The translations under genes were made by a program, and so were the position numbers. Below, in pieces: positions 47,801 to 60,399 of a DNA stretch of 64,000 nucleotides. Under the pieces are notes generated by a model, which was given only the letters and a program-made list of their open reading frames with translations, did no database searches and had not been told where the DNA came from. Position 1 is the first letter of the stretch, and each line of letters begins with the position of its first letter. Source of the DNA: Watersipora subatra (lineage: Eukaryota; Bryozoa; Gymnolaemata; Cheilostomatida; Watersiporidae); contig NC_088711.1 of assembly GCF_963576615.1 (NCBI RefSeq), positions 63,769,248 through 63,833,247 on the forward strand. The letters are read 5' to 3'.

Positions 47801-50800
47801 GAACATATTGAATACATTATAGCCCTGATTATGAAGTGTAATCAGAGCTGTATTGACAGGTACTTTTGAATAGCTCGACTCAATTCCAATGAACCAAATA
47901 TTGGGTTCAAAAAGTTTTATGCTCCACCCTACGAAGTGAAAACAGCTGATTTCACAAATCGCAAAACCAGGTGCAAAAATGGCCTTAGTAATCCTATGGC
48001 AGACTCGGTGGGTTAATTGACTTCAATGAACTTGACGTTGTTTTGTGTTCACTATTTCGGTCAACTCATAAAACCATTCGTTTTGTACTTGAATTAACTA
48101 ATTGAATGGACCAGTAAAATTTTCTACAAATTGATACTAATAATGACTAAATAATGTAGAGTATACATGACTTTTTGTGATGCAGTTGATTTCGCCATAT
48201 ACTCAAACATATTATTTCCAAAGATGGCGGCGTGCATATTTTATTTAGTAGCTAGTTTCCGGTGTGTGTTTAGCAACAGAACTTAGCTGATACGAAGGCC
48301 GTGATGAAATAAGCTAATTCAACGACCTAATTACCGTAGACTGGTAGAATTGGTTATCCGTACTTAAATGTTTACACAGCATTAAGAGGAAGTTAAGATG
48401 ACAAGTTTATAATTTCCTTTATTTGAGGCGTTTGAAACATTCATAATAATGTATTTGTAGCTGTATTTAAAATTTGATTCTAGCCTACGTGAGCAAATAC
48501 AAAATAAAATATATGCCGATAGAGCCGCGTCGGACTGGACTTTTATCGCATTAGCCGATGTGAATACGAGAGATAGTGACAGGTTGTATCACCGTTACTT
48601 CATTTTGGGCAAGTCTGGGCATGTTTTTGGCTTGAGCGTTTTTACCGCGATCAATTTTTTTCGATTTTAATTGTAACATATCTTGACAATGAGATCACCT
48701 AACACAACAAACAACATATCAACTGGTAGACAAAAAATTACTTTCATTTAAAATTAACTCAAATTTTACGCAACCACATCTTTAATAGCTATAGCTAGAC
48801 AAACCGGAACACATCCACACACAAACTTTGAGATTTATGTATATAGAGATGCACACATAGTTGATTCATTCGGAGATCTACTGCACATGATGACACTGTC
48901 ATGTGAGCAGATGTTCTTATAAGCATATTTATGATGGCCCTTAAATAAATGTTGAATGTAGTTATTCACAGCATTGAAGAAAATACATTAGATAAAACTG
49001 AAAATTAAATCGAAATTTTAGCCAATGAAAAGAGTCTTTCTATTGTTACTTTAGGGACTCGTAAACTGAAATGTTGGCATGGTGATTCGTTGAACCTTCT
49101 GCTTAAATGACTGATTGTCACTCTTTTCTACTTATTAAACTAAAATAATGTTTTAAGAGACTTAGAATGTTGCATGTACAGTCAAATATTTGCTAAAATG
49201 TTATAGGTTAGAAAATTCTTACGTCAAGGTGATCACAAGGGGAAGTAGTGTACTTGAAATATGCAAAACAGCACTTCTAAGTTACCTGTTGTATAGAAAG
49301 TAGTGGACAGCAGCGCACAAGCTTTCAGCAAATTTTCAATGTTTTTGTTCAGATGTTGGATTTGTGTTGATTCACTTCTCAAAGGAGTCTGTCTGTGTAT
49401 TGTACTGTACATTGTCTGTAATGTCCATACAACTTTCTGAATCTCTATAAAGTATAAACAACATCACGCTTCATCAAATGTAGATTGTTAAGGGAGTTAT
49501 GAGCTTCTTTTCCATTTGTTATTCCTACTCTTGATGGTTGCAGAACTGGCAGCAAATCGCGCAAATCAGGAATTTGTCAATCATGTCAAGGTCGTGGTGT
49601 GAAAGTCACTTTGAGACAGCTCGGGCCTGGGATGGTTCAGCAGATGCAGAGCGCTTGCCCGGCTTGTCAGGGACAAGGTAATCTCATACATGGTTTTATC
49701 TATTGTTTATCTATGTAGAAATTCATATAAAATTCATCATTCATAATGTCAAATTGCTTTGCTCATTGTATTATACAGTTCATCATCAGTTTTTGATTCT
49801 CTCAAATCTCAGACAAGTTTGAACAAAAAATTTAGTTTGGTGTTTAACAAAAATTGGAAACTAGAACAAATCTATCGCTAAACAGGCGTGACAGAACAAC
49901 CTTTGCTCGTGAGGGCGCCCAATCACAACTCTCTTACTTTCTTGAAGGTGCTTAGGTTGTCTAGCCATCTTAACAGTGAAAGTTTATCGTGAAAACACCT
50001 CACATGCGCACTGAATTCATATTAAAATATTTCTAATTATGAAATAATTCTCATAGTTAGCTGCATTATGTCTTCTATGTTAAACAAAATGTATTTGCGT
50101 AACTGGATTATTTGATTATTTCATTTTGCATGAGTATAAATAACTACATGTATTAATTTTCAATAACCAGACATAGAAAGTTTTACATGCCCCAGATACT
50201 GCTGTGATGTTTTACATGCCCCAGATACTGCTGTGATGTTTTACATGCCCCAGATACTGCTGTGATGTTCTACATGCCCCAGATACTGCTGTGATGTTCT
50301 ACATGCCCCAAATACTGCTGTGATGTTTTACATGCCCCAGATACTGCTGTGATGTTTTACATGCCCCAGATACTGCTGTGATGTTTTACATGCCCCAGAT
50401 ACTGCTGTGATGTTTTTTCATTTAAAAAATGTTTTTAAAAGATAACAATTTTTTTAGGAATCATTTGGTGTGTATGTTTTGGGTGGCACGGAGTAAAATA
50501 GCAAAAACCCCGTTGGTGTTGCAAAATGATGAGGATGTTAATACTGTTAATCGTGACTGTATTTCACACTGGAAATCTGGAGGAAATAAGGCTATGTACA
50601 ATATTATATTACAGATATGGTAATAGATGCCCCAGCCTCTCTATTGATTAGTATTTATCTATTGATAAAGTAGTTATAAGGAATTCAGAGTACTTTGTGT
50701 AATACCCGCTTCCTGGTCTTTTTATGGTATTAAAGAATATCCTATTTTGGTTTTTGAATGCATTGAAGTTGTTTACATCATTTGTAATGAAAAAACTGGT

Positions 50801-53368
50801 TTTATATTTTAAACAATTCACCATTTGAATAGCCTTCTGTAGTTGATTGTAGTCGAAAACGCCTGTTGGTCTGTATTTCATGTTAGCTGATGTCCATTCC
50901 AACTGTGTGATGTACAATATCTTAACAGGAGAAGTGATTCCTGAAGGAGACAAATGTCCATCATGTAAAGGTGCTAAGACTACGAAGCAAGCAAAGGTCA
51001 TGGAGGTCCACATAAACAAAGGTATGGTGGATGGACAGAAGATTCCTCTTCATGGTGAAGCAGATCAACAGGTGAACCGAAATGTCGTAGAATGTGTTTC
51101 CTGCTAAACCTCGTTTCTTTGCACATAAAATGCCTTTTGGATAGGCTGTACAATATCCAAAGTTTGACATTGCAGCCCGGCTTGGAACCAGGAGATTTAA
51201 TAGTCATCCTTAGACTGGTTGAGCACAGTGTCTTCACACGAAAGCAATCCGACTTGTACTGTACTCAAAACATCGGTCTTACCGAGGCTCTCTGCGGTTT
51301 TGAATTTGTAGTCAACCATTTAGATGATAGATCTCTACTACTCAGTGTCCCACCAGGAAAGGTTATTCAGCCAGGTAACGTCTTTGTGTAAAATTAGTCT
51401 ATGGGACTCAAATAGCTATCCTCTTAAGCAACTACAGTCGCACCTTCCTTACATATGAGCTTAATGTATTCTGGGACTGAGCTCATCTCTCAATTTTCTC
51501 ATATCTTAAAGCCATATTTCCTAAATAAAATAACTAATGAAAATTAATCCATTCCTATCTTCTGAAAAAAACCTAAAAATAAAAGATGTTGCGATGGAAA
51601 ACGTGTTTTAATTGTTTTCACTACTTATGCTCATAAAGTAACAAATATCTATCTAGTGGTTATGATCTGCAATAAAATGTGATATTGTGATGTACAGTAC
51701 TGCATAGAGTTCCTACCTTTGAGACAGACGATAGCGGCTAACGGTGGTGTGAGAGAGAGTTGATGGCAACACGTTCGGTACACTACACCTTTGTGGCGCT
51801 ACATAACATCACCAACTTTTAAATGAATTTAGCTTATTAGACACACACTTAAAATTAAGTTTTAATTTTATGTGAATCTTAATTCTAATTTTGTCTTTGC
51901 TCTCATTTTCTATTATTTATTTACTTCTTATTTGGCACTGTTTGCCTTGCTTTCACTACCACTTTTAACCAGCCCTTTTAAAACTGATCTGACGAGAAAG
52001 AGCAAGCGATGCGTTTGTCCAAATCGGCCTCTCGCATACTTGGCCACTTTACGGCTGCATCGAGAACCGACTGCTATGCTCGTATCTCAAGGCATATTAT
52101 TGACCGAAATTCTGCTTTTATCTCAAATCTGTCATGTTAGGGCACTCGTATGTCGAGGTATGACTGCACATTGCAATATCTTTTGGCTAGGTAAAATCGT
52201 AATATTTTAATGAGTGCTTGTTTCTAGCTTTTTGATTAGTTTTAGAATACACTCATCGCTTTGTCTTCGTGAACAGATCTCTACTTTGTACACTTGTCTT
52301 CGTGAACAAATCTCTACTTTGTACACTTGTCTTCGTAGACAGATTTCAACTTTGTACACTTGTCTTCGTAGACAGATTTCAACTTTGTACACTTGTCTTT
52401 GTAGACAGATCTCAACTTTGTACACCTGTCTTCGTAGTCAGATCACAACTTTGTACACTTGTCTTCGTAGTCAGATCTCAACTTCGTACACTTGTCTTCG
52501 TAGACAGATCTCAACTTTGTACACTTGTCTTCGTAGTCAGATCACAACTTTGTACACTTGTCTTCGTAGACAGATTTCAACTTTATACACTTGTCTTCGT
52601 AGACAGATCTCAACTTTGTACACCTGTCTTTGTAGTCAGATCACAACTTTGTACACTTGTCTTCGTAGTCAGATCTCAACTTCGTACACTTGTCTTCGTA
52701 GTCAGATCACAACTTTGTACACTTGTCTTCGTAGTCAGATCTCAACTTCGTACACTTGTCTTCGTAGACAGATCTCAACTTTGTACACTTGTCTTCGTAG
52801 TCAGATCACAACTTTGTACACTTGTCTTCGTAGACAGATCTCAACTTTGTACACTTGTCTTCGTAGACAGATCACAACTTTGTACACTTGTCTTTGTAGA
52901 CATATCTTAACAGCTTTTAAATTGCTGTGAGTCAATCAGACAGTGTCCTTTTTATAGATATGCAGAAAACAGTGGAAGGAGAAGGTATGCCTCTGCAAAG
53001 AAATCCATTTGCTAAAGGCGATCTCATTATTAGGTTTAATGTGACTTTTCCAAGCGATGGCTTTGCTGGCGAGGACCAATTGAAGGTGAGTCATGCTGGG
53101 ATTGTTCGATTCGTACAACCGAGTGCTGTATTGTTTGCTTTGAGATGCATGCCACCTTTGGTGTCTACAAGTTGTCATGGTTTCACAGATGCTAGAGCTG
53201 TTACTGCCTAAACGCCCACCACGGACAGCCATTACGGATGATCACGAAGAGGTGGAAATGCATTGTTACAGCGCCTCGGCTCAAGCAGGACACCATGGAG
53301 AAATGGATGAAGATGATGAGATGAGAGGCCATGGACACGGTACCAACATGCAGTGTGCTCATCAATAG
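44808..53368 (+). CDS. DNAJA2: DnaJ homolog subfamily A member 2 (type I Hsp40)
   Basis: This is a complete Hsp70 co-chaperone, which stimulates Hsp70 ATPase and hands over unfolded clients in the cytosol. Nine coding exons: 44808-44876, 44961-45129, 45344-45446, 45532-45612, 49544-49677, 50929-51071, 51176-51374, 52958-53085, 53189-53368. They total 1206 nt, 401 residues, in phase throughout. The J domain has [11 protein letters not shown] and YHPDKNP (the HPD motif), followed by a short Gly/Phe region ([14 protein letters not shown]). The zinc-binding domain has four CxxC pairs ([32 protein letters not shown]); the first has Ala where CxxCxGxG has Gly. The client-binding domains follow ([39 protein letters not shown]). 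It ends MQCAHQ, a CaaX-type box as in vertebrate DNAJA2, implying farnesylation. A likely acceptor at 44786 suggests an upstream 5' UTR exon. Confidence 0.96.
45640..45930 (+). mobile_element. Dispersed repeat copy B plus tRNA-like SINE head
   Basis: 45640-45770 repeats the order of blocks in the copy at 2950-3160 (GACAGGTAGTGTAGT..TTGCCATTAG..ATTACTAATAAGAGC). Then at about 45838-45905 comes a tRNA-like head: GCGTAGCTTAGTTGGTAAGA as A box and GGTTTCGAGATCAAACCC as B box, the best pol III promoter match in the window. It lies in DNAJA2 intron 4 (45613-49543). Confidence 0.55.
46210..46608. mobile_element. 399-bp MITE with TA target duplication
   Basis: The left end CCGTACTTTTCGGACTAT and the right end (reverse complement) CCGTACTTTTCTGACTAT form terminal inverted repeats that stay similar for about 30 bp. 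TA flanks both ends (46208-46209, 46609-46610), fitting the TA target preference of Tc1/mariner-type elements. It has no coding capacity. Internally it has GTTCCGTTAGGCACT-type repeats and alternate GCGG words. It sits in DNAJA2 intron 4. Confidence 0.85.
50181..50416. repeat. 29-bp minisatellite, 8 copies
   Basis: The unit is ACATGCCCCAGATACTGCTG plus TGATGTTTT, with only a few substitutions among eight head-to-tail copies. It is in DNAJA2 intron 5 (49678-50928), with no spacers, so it is a minisatellite and not a CRISPR-like array. Confidence 0.96.
52261..52913. repeat. 33-bp minisatellite, about 20 copies
   Basis: The unit begins CTTCGTAGACAGATCTCAAC and ends with TTTGTACACTTGT. The period of 33 bp is a multiple of three, so two plus-strand frames stay open across the whole array (a 238-codon frame repeating [11 protein letters not shown] and a 213-codon frame), with a shorter minus-strand one. 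Variant units (GTAGTC versus GTAGAC; TCACAAC versus CTCAAC; CTTCGT versus TTTGT) alternate in blocks, hinting at higher-order duplication. It lies wholly in DNAJA2 intron 7 (51375-52957), 44 bp before exon 8. Confidence 0.96.
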
Positions 53369-54263
53369 TATTTTAAGTGTTCCATTCTAGCTTATATGCT
53401 AACATTAGCTAACAAAATTGAGGTTATACTTCCAACAACCTCCATTCTTAAAATTTTAACAATGCTCTGTGAACCATCAAGCTATACAATGTATTGATAA
53501 ATGTTTACATCGCTATAAAACACACGTGTATATGACCAGTTCTGGTTGTTTACTGGGACATTGTTACTCGCTTTAGGAAATGTGATAAATTGCGTATCTA
53601 TCTTTCATCTATTATTGACAATTTTGTGCGCTACAGATAGTAATATATCGTTTTGTGTTCATACTGTTTATAAAAAAGCATAAGATCAACTGTCTTGTTT
53701 TAATCGAAGACCTTGAAGAAGTTTCACTGTTCCAATGTATTTCATTTGGATATTTTAAAATACTATCGCATAACTTTCTGCAGAATAAACCAAATACGAT
53801 GAACAAACACGCTTGTATATCTTTGTTCTTTTTTAATTTGTGCATTCACATTGCAATCTTAACACAAACGCATTGTAATTCTAGTCCAGCTTGCCAAGTT
53901 ACAGCTGCTCATTAGCAATTCGGTGAATTGATGTGTGCTAGTGTAGCTATGAAATCAGTGTATTATACATAACCGGCATAGCTGGCTGAAAGCACTGACA
54001 CTGCATTAGGAATCAGCTTAGCAGAAGGTTCTTGTTATGATTGAAAACAGTCAGAAATAGTGAAAAGCTGGAATGCCAATTGGAGAGGATGAAACGGTGC
54101 GCTATTCGCGCAACACAAAGGGAAGACACGTTGCAACAACCCGCAAATTGCTAAAAGGTTAAGGAAGTGTGCTACTGGAGCAACCAGTTTTGATACCAGA
54201 AAAGTGTCATCTGAAAAAACTCTGAGCAAGTTTACATGAATTAGATAGGCAGCTATTTATAGT
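53369..54263. other. Convergent spacer DNAJA2 / lectin gene
   Basis: This spacer is 895 bp between the two stop codons. It contains AATAAA on the plus strand at 53784-53789, the best candidate for the DNAJA2 poly(A) signal. No gene is seen; the opposing 70-90-codon frames around 53.6-53.9 kb are shadows in AT-rich sequence. Confidence 0.6.
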
Positions 54264-57200
54264 TCAATAAAAACGTTTCCTGGCATTGTCCTGTTGCCTT
54301 TGAAATACGAGGAAGCCGACGCCTGCAATGACCCCAAGTGCGACACAAACCAGGACAATTATGAGCAAAAGCTTGAGGCCTGACCAAGCTCCGCCAAAGA
54401 ATCCAGGTTTTGGGTCAGGCACGTGATCTGAAACAAAAAGGGAATTTATGATCAGCAGAGCCAAATAGCTAACAACAGCAAGATAAGTCTTTGGCATATA
54501 GGATTAATAATGCGTATGCGATACAAAAGATACAAGTGATGTATAAAAACCCACCATTAATGTGTGCATGATATCGACAGACAAAGAGTAGTCTCCAAAA
54601 TCAAAGATTGAATGTTTGCTCTAAGTAACAAAATAAAAAATGTGGCAGACTGCAATCACTAACCGCGTGGTGGAGAGAAAATGGAGGCACGAGGCTCAAC
54701 TTGGCTATAATCATCTTCTTGCGCTTTTGAGGATTCCAGTTCATAGAACTTAACAGATATTACATCATGATTATCTGTAACCATACAAGGGCACATAAAG
54801 GTGACCTTATTGTATTGCTTTAATAATTAGTTAATAAAGTTTTAGTATTATATCTAGCTAAAGTTTTATAGGTCGTCAATCGGTCTTGGACCGAATAATG
54901 GTAAGATATTACCTGCCAAGTCTCCAGTGGCTGCTGATAGCCCAAAATAATACCCTGTAGGTAGAAATACTTGATCAACGGTAAAACACTCTTTCCAAGA
55001 CTTGTCATTATCAACGTCCATAGAAACCTGTGCAAAAAAACAAGGCTATGCGAAACCTTCTGTAGACTAAAAGGATTTTGTGACATGCCAGGAAAAAGCT
55101 TTCACTTCATGACAGCAAGAAGTTTCAGCTTTATTGCCTTGCTTATTTATGCGTATGAAGTTATTTCAACTGATGAGAAATCCAACTGCTGTAGTTAATG
55201 CCTGCAGCAAGTATTCTTAGATAAAATAGACTAGGTTTCCAAATCAAGTTCATACACTGATCTTGTTGTCCAGGTAGCGCACAGCCATGAATGTGTCATA
55301 GTCTTTATTTCGACCACCAGTTTCACAGCCAGCCAGCTCGGTGATAGTCCCATCTCGATCATGATCATAAGATAATGTTCCATTGTTGACCATAGCTGAC
55401 ACATAAGGATGCCTATGCTGAAACAGGTACAAGCATATACAAATATGTGATTGGTTATAATGATAGTAGGAAGGTTTTAAGAATTCACAGTGAAATTAAT
55501 GTGCATAATATGGCTAGAAGAGGTGTACTTACATTATGCGGACCGTTATGGTTACTATAAGTGTCGATAATGACAGCTAATCCAGTGAAAAGATCCTTGT
55601 ATCCAAAGACAGGTCCTACAGATACAAGATGTACAGCATGTATGTACATTGCATGATGCACAGAATGCATGACAGCAAAAGATGCCAGTTATTTGACGGT
55701 ACCGATGTTTGTTGTCCATAAATAAACTGCATAAAATGTCAGTGACTAGCATGAACAACAATCTTATGAGAATTTTTCTGATCAATCTTTCACTTGAATC
55801 ATCACTTGAATTTGTATGAACTTTCTATTCGCTATATAAGAATTCTGCATTACAGAAAGTAGATAGGATGCCTTCAACATTGATTTGGTTTGTACAATTA
55901 GTCTCAGTCTGACACACACTCCATAAATCATGACTAACAAAATAAATAAGGCGGTGGTATTGGCACAATCAAGGAAGGAATATCTGTCAGTCACTACTAC
56001 TTGTGCTAATGAGTCTACTAAAGCAGATGCCTACGGTAGCATCCTGAGATAAGTGGAAAAAAATGGTAGATAGTCGCATTAGTCCTCGAGTCATGGTGAT
56101 TATGAAGAGAGTCAGCTTCGGTTAATGGCAGTTCATAACTATTTACTAGTTAGTTACTAAATACTAGTTAATCATCACTCCGACCACCTGAGGAAACCAT
56201 GTTTAAAGCTTGTAAGATCACAATATCATAACAGGCAAAGAATCAGTAACATATTTGAGAACATCTCTAAATTTACTGCACAATAAAAAATACTAGCATA
56301 TTCAAAGCTTACAGACCCAAGGGTGACAGGACAAGTGAAATGTCAGGAATAAATATATATAAATAATACAAGCAATAATAAGATTTAAGTTTGCACATGT
56401 CCAACTAAATTATACGATATAAATGGTGACAGTTTGATGGAAATCAGACGAAACAAATTCCAATAAATAATTTGTTGTTCCTGTTAATAAACAGGCCAAA
56501 TATATAATAAACTTCAGTGCTTTCAATTAGTGCTAAGTCCCTAACTAAATAAGTAAAGCCTGAAATTGTCTTAATTTCAAGAATTTGCAAACGTTTTTTT
56601 AGATCGTCTTGTAATTGATATGAATTCTAACAATAGGGTTTTTAAAAAACTTCAGACTCTAGTGTCAAATGTTAAATGAGTGACCAAATATTGCCAGATA
56701 ATCACTACCCAATCTCATATGTATAGTAGCAGGTAAATCATCATATACGGTAACATATATGATGGTTTCCCATAATTATACTCAATAACCATAATCATAT
56801 CATCATAGCAGGTATCATCATATAAATAATATTATATCACTTACCAACTGACCCAGGCTCTTTGACATACCAGAATGCTAACCCATCACCATGCAACCCA
56901 TCAGCACCTTTCCCGTGAATATGAAACTGTATGTGTACTTCCCAGTTGTGGTAAAGAACCGGCTAAAGCAACATACTTTATTATTTCAACATTATTTGCT
57001 TTACTCGGATGAGCAACTCCACCCACAATTTTATAATAAAATGAGAGTGAATCCCTCCTAAATATAACATACTAATATACATGTAATATGTTACTTACAA
57101 TACATGCAAAGGAATCACTATGGTTGCAACTTTAAATAAGGAACTGTATTAATGCTAGACTGTATGAATGTACACAATGAAACATTTGTGATAGTTAAAA

Positions 57201-57914
57201 AAAGAAATGACTGAATTTTCTTACAAGCAGTTTTACTTCTTATTGTTGGAGCTTATTGTTCATGCTTCCTAAACTATACTGCTAAGAAAAATGTCTTCAA
57301 TCTCAGTTTAGTTAGATGACATCGTACCTTAACATTCCATACGGCACCTCTCTGACTCTGACTATCTGCAGTGAGTCGAACAAATTGATTGGTTACAATT
57401 GCTTGTCCGACAATGTCCCAAAAAGGAGCTAAAATTCAGAGGTAACGCAAAATAATATTTAATATTATCTGGTATTTAGTATTAGTGGGCAGAACTATGC
57501 AGCTTTACACAGACTTACATTTTATTTGGGTTCTTACATAGCACTTCAATATGTTGCGTAAAACTACAAGTGACAACTAATAGCACCAATCCATGTGCCT
57601 CACCTTAGTAAATTGAAGGAAAGTATAATATTCAGTATGTGGTGATGAGACTTCTTCGCGTAAGAACGCAAGTAATAAGAACGCAATACTATAGGGCTAC
57701 TGGGTTAGTAGTAATTCAAACAAACAGATCTTAATTTTACTTTTTTAACCGAAAAAGGTTCGCAACAATATTGCGAGTAAATCAGTAATACAGTAAATCA
57801 CAGCACACTTCTGCTACCTTGATACGGTCTTGTGAGGGTGTGCTCTTTTCTTAGATATTCAGCCGATATTATTGATAGTAGACAAAACCATTGTAAGAGA
57901 TGATGAAACACCAT
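54264..57914 (-). CDS. LMAN2: L-type cargo lectin, VIP36/VIPL family
   Basis: This is a type I membrane lectin of the early secretory pathway that binds high-mannose N-glycans on cargo. Eight coding exons (minus): 57914-57818, 57428-57328, 56962-56845, 55615-55533, 55417-55256, 55027-54913, 54774-54664, 54427-54264. They total 951 nt, 316 residues, all phases matching. Features in order: signal peptide (MVFHHLLQWFCLLSIISA), EYLRKEHTLTRPYQ at the mature start, then the lectin fold with PFWDIVGQAIV, GDGLAFWYVK, DTYSNHNG, SYDHDRDG and GYYFGLSAATGDLADNHD. These hold the Asp, Asn and His expected for Ca2+ and mannose binding. A hydrophobic segment (LKLLLIIVLVCVALGVIAG) and the tail QRQQDNARKRFY follow. 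The RKR in the tail is like the arginine-type ER retention signal described for VIPL, so LMAN2L is an equally good name. It is slightly shorter than the vertebrate proteins (about 350), mainly in the linker before the membrane. Confidence 0.95.
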
Positions 57915-58299
57915 ATTTGACTATGATAAGTTAATAAGACCGAGAGTTCAGCCTGCTGATTAACTCTTCGAAACGAAATTAAAGATACTTTTGTAAAAGA
58001 AAAATTAGGGCTCTTTATGTGAAAGAGGACGTAAAATTAACATTCACTTGTCGTGTGGATCGAGGTCTATTATCTTCGTCGAGTACGATTTGCTCAAAAG
58101 TATGTGGTGGTACGAAAGTAAAACGGTTAACATTTGGACTACATAGTTGAAGTCTGAATTAAAACAATAGAAGTAATCCAATCATAAAATAAACAATTAT
58201 CCTAATAATGTTTGGAACAGTTTAGTTTGATGGATTACTTTATGCAAAAATAATTTTGACTTGAAAACAAGGTTTAGCATAACAAGAGACGGTTCGACC
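57915..58299. promoter_or_regulatory. Shared promoter interval, lectin gene and NDUFS3
   Basis: Only 385 bp separate the two start codons of divergent genes, so both promoters and 5' UTRs must fit here unless non-coding first exons lie elsewhere. I see no TATA box at a convincing position and name no factor sites. Confidence 0.6.
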
Positions 58300-60399
58300 A
58301 TGGCGGCAGCAGCGAGGGTTTTTGCAAAACTGCCTTTGAAGAATTCGTCTAAAAGTTGTGGTGGGTAAAGTACTCGTTGTTTATTATTTTTGTTTCTAAG
58401 AGATTTTGTAGTTATTTAATTACTTATTGTTTTGCTATTCAGCAGTTTATACCACTCGGTATTAGTGCTATTGGATCAGATGTGCAGAGTAGTAGCATCG
58501 CTTGAAAACAGACCGGTGTCGATGGATTGGGGCGTGTTAGTTTGGTCACTTTATAGGAAATCCCATTTTATTTATTCACTTTATTTTATTGTGTTTTTTT
58601 ATCACACTAGAACCCTAACATGGCAAACTGATATCGTGTTATTTTATGTATGGGTTGGTCCTTCACTTCAGGTTGCGACATCGGTTTTATTACCAAAAGC
58701 CAGGGTGGAATGCTTGTCTTGATATTGTCAACTGGTTCACATTGAGCAAAGCAAGTTCAATATAAACTTCCCATATAACATAGCCTGTTGTACTGCAATT
58801 AGTAGGTTTATTGGTGTACGACGACATCCGTCTGAGGCGGTGCTCTCTGTTCCCTTGTTCAATCTCATGTGGTTACTGCAACAAATGTCGAAACCAGGAT
58901 CGTAGATATTGTATTTGAGCAGTAAAATATGCAAATCAAGCACAAACATGAATCAGGAGTCATTTGCAATCTTTTAACTGGCACTTTCGCTTCTTATTGC
59001 TTTTTTAGTTTTCCATTCCTTCGCTAGTTTTGCCAGGATGCAGGACAAGTTAACTGATAATTAGTATTATTGCTAAATTTTGCACAATGGCATCGATATT
59101 ACTTATATTTTTAAATTAGATCATTTTTATGATCAAAAAGACAATTTAACTACTAAAGGAAGTGTAAATATAGGATTATAAATAATTGAATTTTTTTGCA
59201 GCGAGTTTCACAAAGAACTTGCATGTAGCTCCTCAACAAGTTTCATAAATTATAGTTGTGAAAAGAATAGAATATTTTAATGTTTATGTCAATGTTTATT
59301 TTGGTTTATCCCAAAATGAACATTGTGTCAATCTATAATTGTTTGTCCAGTAGAAGATATCAACATTCAATTTCAATTCAAGAGTGGGGAGATGAGCTAT
59401 TTTCACTGGAAAATCGTTGACTATTGCTTTGCTGCCATAGATCAATGCTGTCAATGATATAGAGTTCAAGATACCATCTATAGCTGTATCAGTTTCTATT
59501 GCAGACCCTATAACTTCACTTATTTTGAGATCTTAGAATTCCTCAAATCGCAACTATCTATTGGTTACTTTTAGCTAACTTTTAGGTCATTGCATGTTGT
59601 TAGGAAAGTAAAGCATGGCCACATGGTAGAAGTATGACCCATAGTATAAGGACGGGTATGCTTTGGAGAAATAAAAATGACATGAAAATTAAATTCACAT
59701 CTCAAAGAAAAATCATTTTGGTCCTCAGCGGTGGAATCATCAAAACCCAACAAGAAATCCATATCTCTTAAAACAAAGCAACCATTAAGTAGTTGATAGT
59801 ATTCACACTTTTGATTCCTATTAATTTAAAATTGTATCAAAAGCAACTCTTGAAGAGTTACAATGATTTACTCAAGTTTTAACATCACATACAGTATGTG
59901 TGTCACTACTAAGGTCAAGGTTAGTAACCTCAATTCTGACTAAACGATAACAAACAGACCGGATTTAGGATCTAGTTTGCTACTCACCAAGCTTGCTCTG
60001 AGTGTGAGAAGACAACTACTCAGAGATTTACCAATGTAGTAACTGTTGCAGGAGCTTTAGCAAGTGTCTTGCGAGGGAAAGGTTATGGAAGAGAAATAGG
60101 CAGACCTTCTTTACAGTTGAGACACGAGTCCAGTAAGTGTACAAATCAAATTGTCATATCAAACTGGACATCTATCATTTTAATTTTTTGGGCAAGAATT
60201 CGTTACATTACAAACCATTTACATGCAAAAATTTTAGTTTCGGATAACATCACCTATTTTTCGCCGCGATCAGGTAAAGCAATTTTTTGATGTTTTTATC
60301 ATTGTTTTAGCTGTGAGACCAGTGGTCCCTGATGTAGCCAACAGCCAGCTAGAGTCCTTTGGTAGAATGTGCGCTGAAGTCTTACCCAAATATGTACAG
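58300..60399 (+). CDS. NDUFS3: NADH dehydrogenase iron-sulfur protein 3, N-terminal part
   Basis: This is the 5' part of the 30-kDa core subunit of mitochondrial complex I. Exons are 58300-58360, 60052-60132 and 60311-60399 (231 nt, 77 residues, phase-consistent). Exon 1 gives MAAAARVFAKLPLKNSSKSC, a basic, acid-free mitochondrial presequence. Exon 2 gives GRPSLQLRHES, and exon 3 gives TVRPVVPDVANSQLESFG then MCAEVLPKYVQ, matching the VRP..DVA..QL..FG...AE.LPKYVQ stretch of the family. The exon-1 donor is TGTG|GTGGGT, chosen because only it keeps frame with exon 2. The rest of the gene lies beyond the right edge: no later exon is recognisable up to 64000. Confidence 0.9.

Noticed and set aside
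50181-50416. CRISPR-like array
   Set aside because: The units are contiguous with no unique spacers and the genome is eukaryotic.
50648-51019. 123-codon minus-strand frame
   Set aside because: It is antisense to DNAJA2 exon 6 and its intron; a shadow of real coding sequence.
52214-52930. 238-codon open frame, the longest in the window
   Set aside because: It lies inside the 33-bp minisatellite in DNAJA2 intron 7; a repeat whose period is a multiple of three stays open in several frames without being coding.
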